NCBI RefSeq assembly: GCF_041146395.1
Contig: NC_090989.1
Coordinates: forward strand, 124,495,501-124,559,500
DNA length: 64,000 nucleotides
Direction: 5' to 3'
Origin: Eulemur rufifrons
Lineage: Eukaryota; Chordata; Mammalia; Primates; Lemuridae
Both the position numbers and the translations under genes were made by a program. The notes under the pieces are model-generated. The model did no database searches, had not been told where the DNA came from, and saw only the letters and a list, made by a program, of their open reading frames with translations. Shown here piece by piece: positions 61,528 to 64,000 of this stretch (position 1 is its first letter; every line of letters begins with the position of its first letter).

Positions 61528-62328
61528 CTAAAATAGAAGGAAAAGGTAGAGATCATTAATTCAGAAATGCTTTTTATATTTGATTTAAATTAGTAATGGA
61601 CCCCTTAGGGCACTGACATAAATAAAAGTTCCCATATAGAGCTCAAAACATTTAACTATTCATTGTACCATGAAAGCAAAATGTTGCCAATTCTAAATTT
61701 CTAATCCAGGGCAATTGAATATTTATCTCCTTGAAATAATTGACAAGTGAAATAATAGACAATTGAAATCTACAGAAAATTATGAGAGTAGATTGTGGTC
61801 AATAATTCATTCTTCACTAAACTTTTACTAGAGCTGTTCACAAGCTGCAAAATTGACTGATTTGAATTTTATTTCTTTCAATTTTCCCCAAAGAACTACC
61901 ACAAAAGCCAGAAATCAGAAGTGGATTAGCCAAAAGGCAGGAGGCCAGAGGAAAAACTAGAACAACTGACTCCATGAACTTCATTGTAGACTAAGTTCAG
62001 AAATTAAAGATAGCCGAACTAATTTTATTTTTAAAAAGCCAAATATGCATATTTATCAGAAATAAAAGAATTATCTCAAGCATTCAAAAGTTACTCAGTT
62101 CAGTATATTAATAAACCATCCAATCAAAATAATGGTGCTACACAATCAAGTGGATTTGTCTGCTACTTTCATATGTTAGTGTAGGGTCTGGGTATATTCC
62201 AGATCAATATTTCATAGATCTGGGAACCAAAAGACAATGACATTTTGTTGTCTCTTTTAGGATCACTCTGTAAGATGACAGCAAGATCAAAACCCAGGAT
62301 TTGCAAAATTCAATAAAATAAGACATTG

Positions 62329-62330
<2 letters not shown>

Positions 62331-62367
<37 letters not shown>

Positions 62368-62691
62368 TTGAGACAGAGTCTCACTTTGTTGCCCAGGCTA
62401 GAGTGAGTGCTGTGGCGTCAGCTTAGCTCACAGCAACCTCAGACTCCTCGGCTTAAGCGATCCTACTGCCTCAGCCTCCTGAGTAGCTGGGACTACAGGC
62501 ATGCGCCACCATGCCCGGCTAATTTTTTCTATATAGATTTTTAGTTGTCCATATAATTTCTTTCTATTTTTAGTAGAGACGGGGTCTCGCTCTTGCTCAG
62601 GCTGGTCTCGAACTCCTGACCTCGAGCGATCCACCCGCCTCGGCCTCCCAGAGTGCTAGGATTACAGGCGTGAGCCACCGCGCCCGGCCGA
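62331..62691 (-). mobile_element. Lemur-type Alu, young, full length
   Basis: A T tail of about 36 bases is followed by an almost undamaged Alu to 'gagccaccgcgcccggccg'. A perfect 16-base target-site duplication 'aaaataagacattgtc' is at 62315-62330 and 62692-62707. The undecayed tail and perfect duplication mark it as the most recent insertion in the window. Confidence 0.95.
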
Positions 62692-62707
62692 AAAATAAGA
62701 CATTGTC

Positions 62708-64000
62708 TTGATGAAAATTTACTTTAGATGTTCTGAGAGGCCAGTATTGCAAACTTTAAATTCTGCTAACTATATTTCAATCAAAATCTATTGTTATGTA
62801 GGAAACAGACTGTATATTTGGGGGAATGGTTTGAGGCCTGGTTCTTTAAAACACTGATGAGTCCAGTCATCTTGAGATGAAAGTCTTAATCCTCTATCAG
62901 AGGGAGGAAAAGAAGTTGTTTCCACTCCTGTAGCACAAGGGTTTGTCTGTTCTGATTCAATTTAGTTCGGTTTTATTCAGAAAAATATCTACCAAAAATA
63001 TGCATATGCCCACAAAGCATACTGAACGGGAACCGTGGCAGCATAAAGATGAGACACACAAATGCACAGTCTTTTGCCTCAGGGGACCCCCATTCTTTGG
63101 TTTGGGAGGAAGAAATAAATATTACAAATATTTACAAGGCAGAGTATGGCAAACGCCATAAGAAAGGGAAAGATAGAGATACTAGCTTTAAAGAAAGCGA
63201 TCATATCCAGTTGGTCAAATCAGGAAAATCTTCCTGGAGGAAGAGGTTTTTGAGATGGGTTTCAAAGAATGGGTAAGGAGTCTTACAGACAGAGGATATA
63301 CAAAGTCTTTCCAGCAGAGAGTACAGCCTAAGTAATGAAGTAGAGGCAGGAAAACAGAAAGTATATTTGGTAGTAGCAATAAGGCCATCGGTGCCAAAAA
63401 TGTGAGATGAGAGGGAAGTAGCAGGGTTTCTAGGCTGACAACACTAGGCTGAAGGGTTCCTACGACATTTAGCAGAAGCCACTGGGGTTCCTGGAGAAGG
63501 AAATGTGCATGGTCAGGCCCTGGCTTTAGATGGATAAATCTGGTTGTAGTAGGAAGAACTGAATGGAACTTTATATTCAGGCAAAACAAAGAGCTTCCAG
63601 TGTGATAGGATTTAAGGGATGTGGAACAGACCTCCCCATTCAAAAAGCCTTTCTCTGGTTTACTGTCACAATGTTTGAAATATCACCAATAAACATTTGT
63701 TCCTCTAAGTCCTTAGATTTGATTGTGAAAGGGCTTGATAAAAATGAATTATTGCAACACACATTTATTGTGTTTATTTTGAGGAGCTGGGTTGAGTGGT
63801 GATGAGCAAAACCCAACTCCTGTCCCTTGTCAGGAGTTTATGAACCTAATGGATGAGACAGACTTTAATCCACCATTCACACAAATAATGGAAACATCTT
63901 CAGAAGTAATCACCTAGCACCTTTGTTAATGGCTACTTGGCATTTAAGCTCCAGATGAAAGTCATAGGAGAGACACCTTGGGTAGGTGTGAAAGACAGAA
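62708..64000. other. COL6A6 intron with an ancient repeat
   Basis: 63100-63720 resembles a widespread old interspersed repeat ('tcttcctggaggaagaggtt', 'ggtcaggccctggctttag') whose name I am unsure of. The 142-codon - strand frame at 63215-63643 falls inside it and is by chance. No Gly-X-Y exon seen. Confidence 0.45.

Noticed and set aside
63480..63520. Collagen-like text on + ('ACT GGG GTT CCT GGA GAA GGA')
   Set aside because: Wrong strand for COL6A6, only two Gly triplets, no splice sites, and it lies in a repeat.
63215..63643. 142-codon - strand open frame
   Set aside because: It lies in an old interspersed repeat, has no domain, and is not Gly-X-Y. Chance frame.

Overview
This is a nuclear genomic window from a primate, most likely a lemur (strepsirrhine). 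Several Alu copies (at 291, 2494, 15715 and 62331) carry a lemur-type Alu layout: a left arm with 'gtggcgtcagcctagctcac' and a linker where 'tttttctatatatattt...tccatataatttctttctatttttag' replaces the usual short linker. Three of these keep clean target-site duplications, so they are lineage-specific insertions. The remaining background (old L1, L2, MIR, MER5/MER20, Tigger, MaLR LTR) is ordinary mammalian repeat content. There is no bacterial, plasmid or phage signal.

Two protein-coding genes meet tail to tail. On the + strand, positions 1-5230 hold the last four exons of PIK3R4 (VPS15, regulatory subunit of the VPS34 PI3-kinase complexes), ending in the conserved C-terminal WD40 blades and a stop at 5171-5173. 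On the - strand, positions 61527 down to 9185 hold the 3' part of COL6A6 (collagen type VI alpha-6 chain). I placed 17 exons by hand. Ten encode the C-terminal part of the Gly-X-Y triple helix, two short ones lead out of it, two encode VWA domain C1, one encodes C2, and two encode the C-terminal tail. Their lengths sum to 2142 bases, exactly 714 codons including the stop, and every splice phase joins. The N-terminal VWA domains and the start of the helix lie beyond 64000.

Layout: 1-5230 PIK3R4 3' end; 5230-9184 convergent intergenic stretch or COL6A6 3' UTR; 9185-22729 COL6A6 tail exons and C2; 25972-34418 C1; 35904-39195 helix exit; 42866-61527 helix exons separated by large AT-rich introns; 61528-64000 intron. 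About 95 percent of the window is intron or intergenic repeat-bearing DNA.

The two genes are unrelated in function (endosome/autophagy kinase scaffold versus secreted matrix microfibril chain). Their adjacency in convergent orientation matches what I recall of human 3q22. I found no convincing undescribed system. The most notable points are a one-base frame change in the last COL6A6 exon relative to the human tail as I remember it, a CpG-dense C1 exon, a 12-base microexon, and a PIK3R4 stop codon lying inside an AATAAA hexamer.
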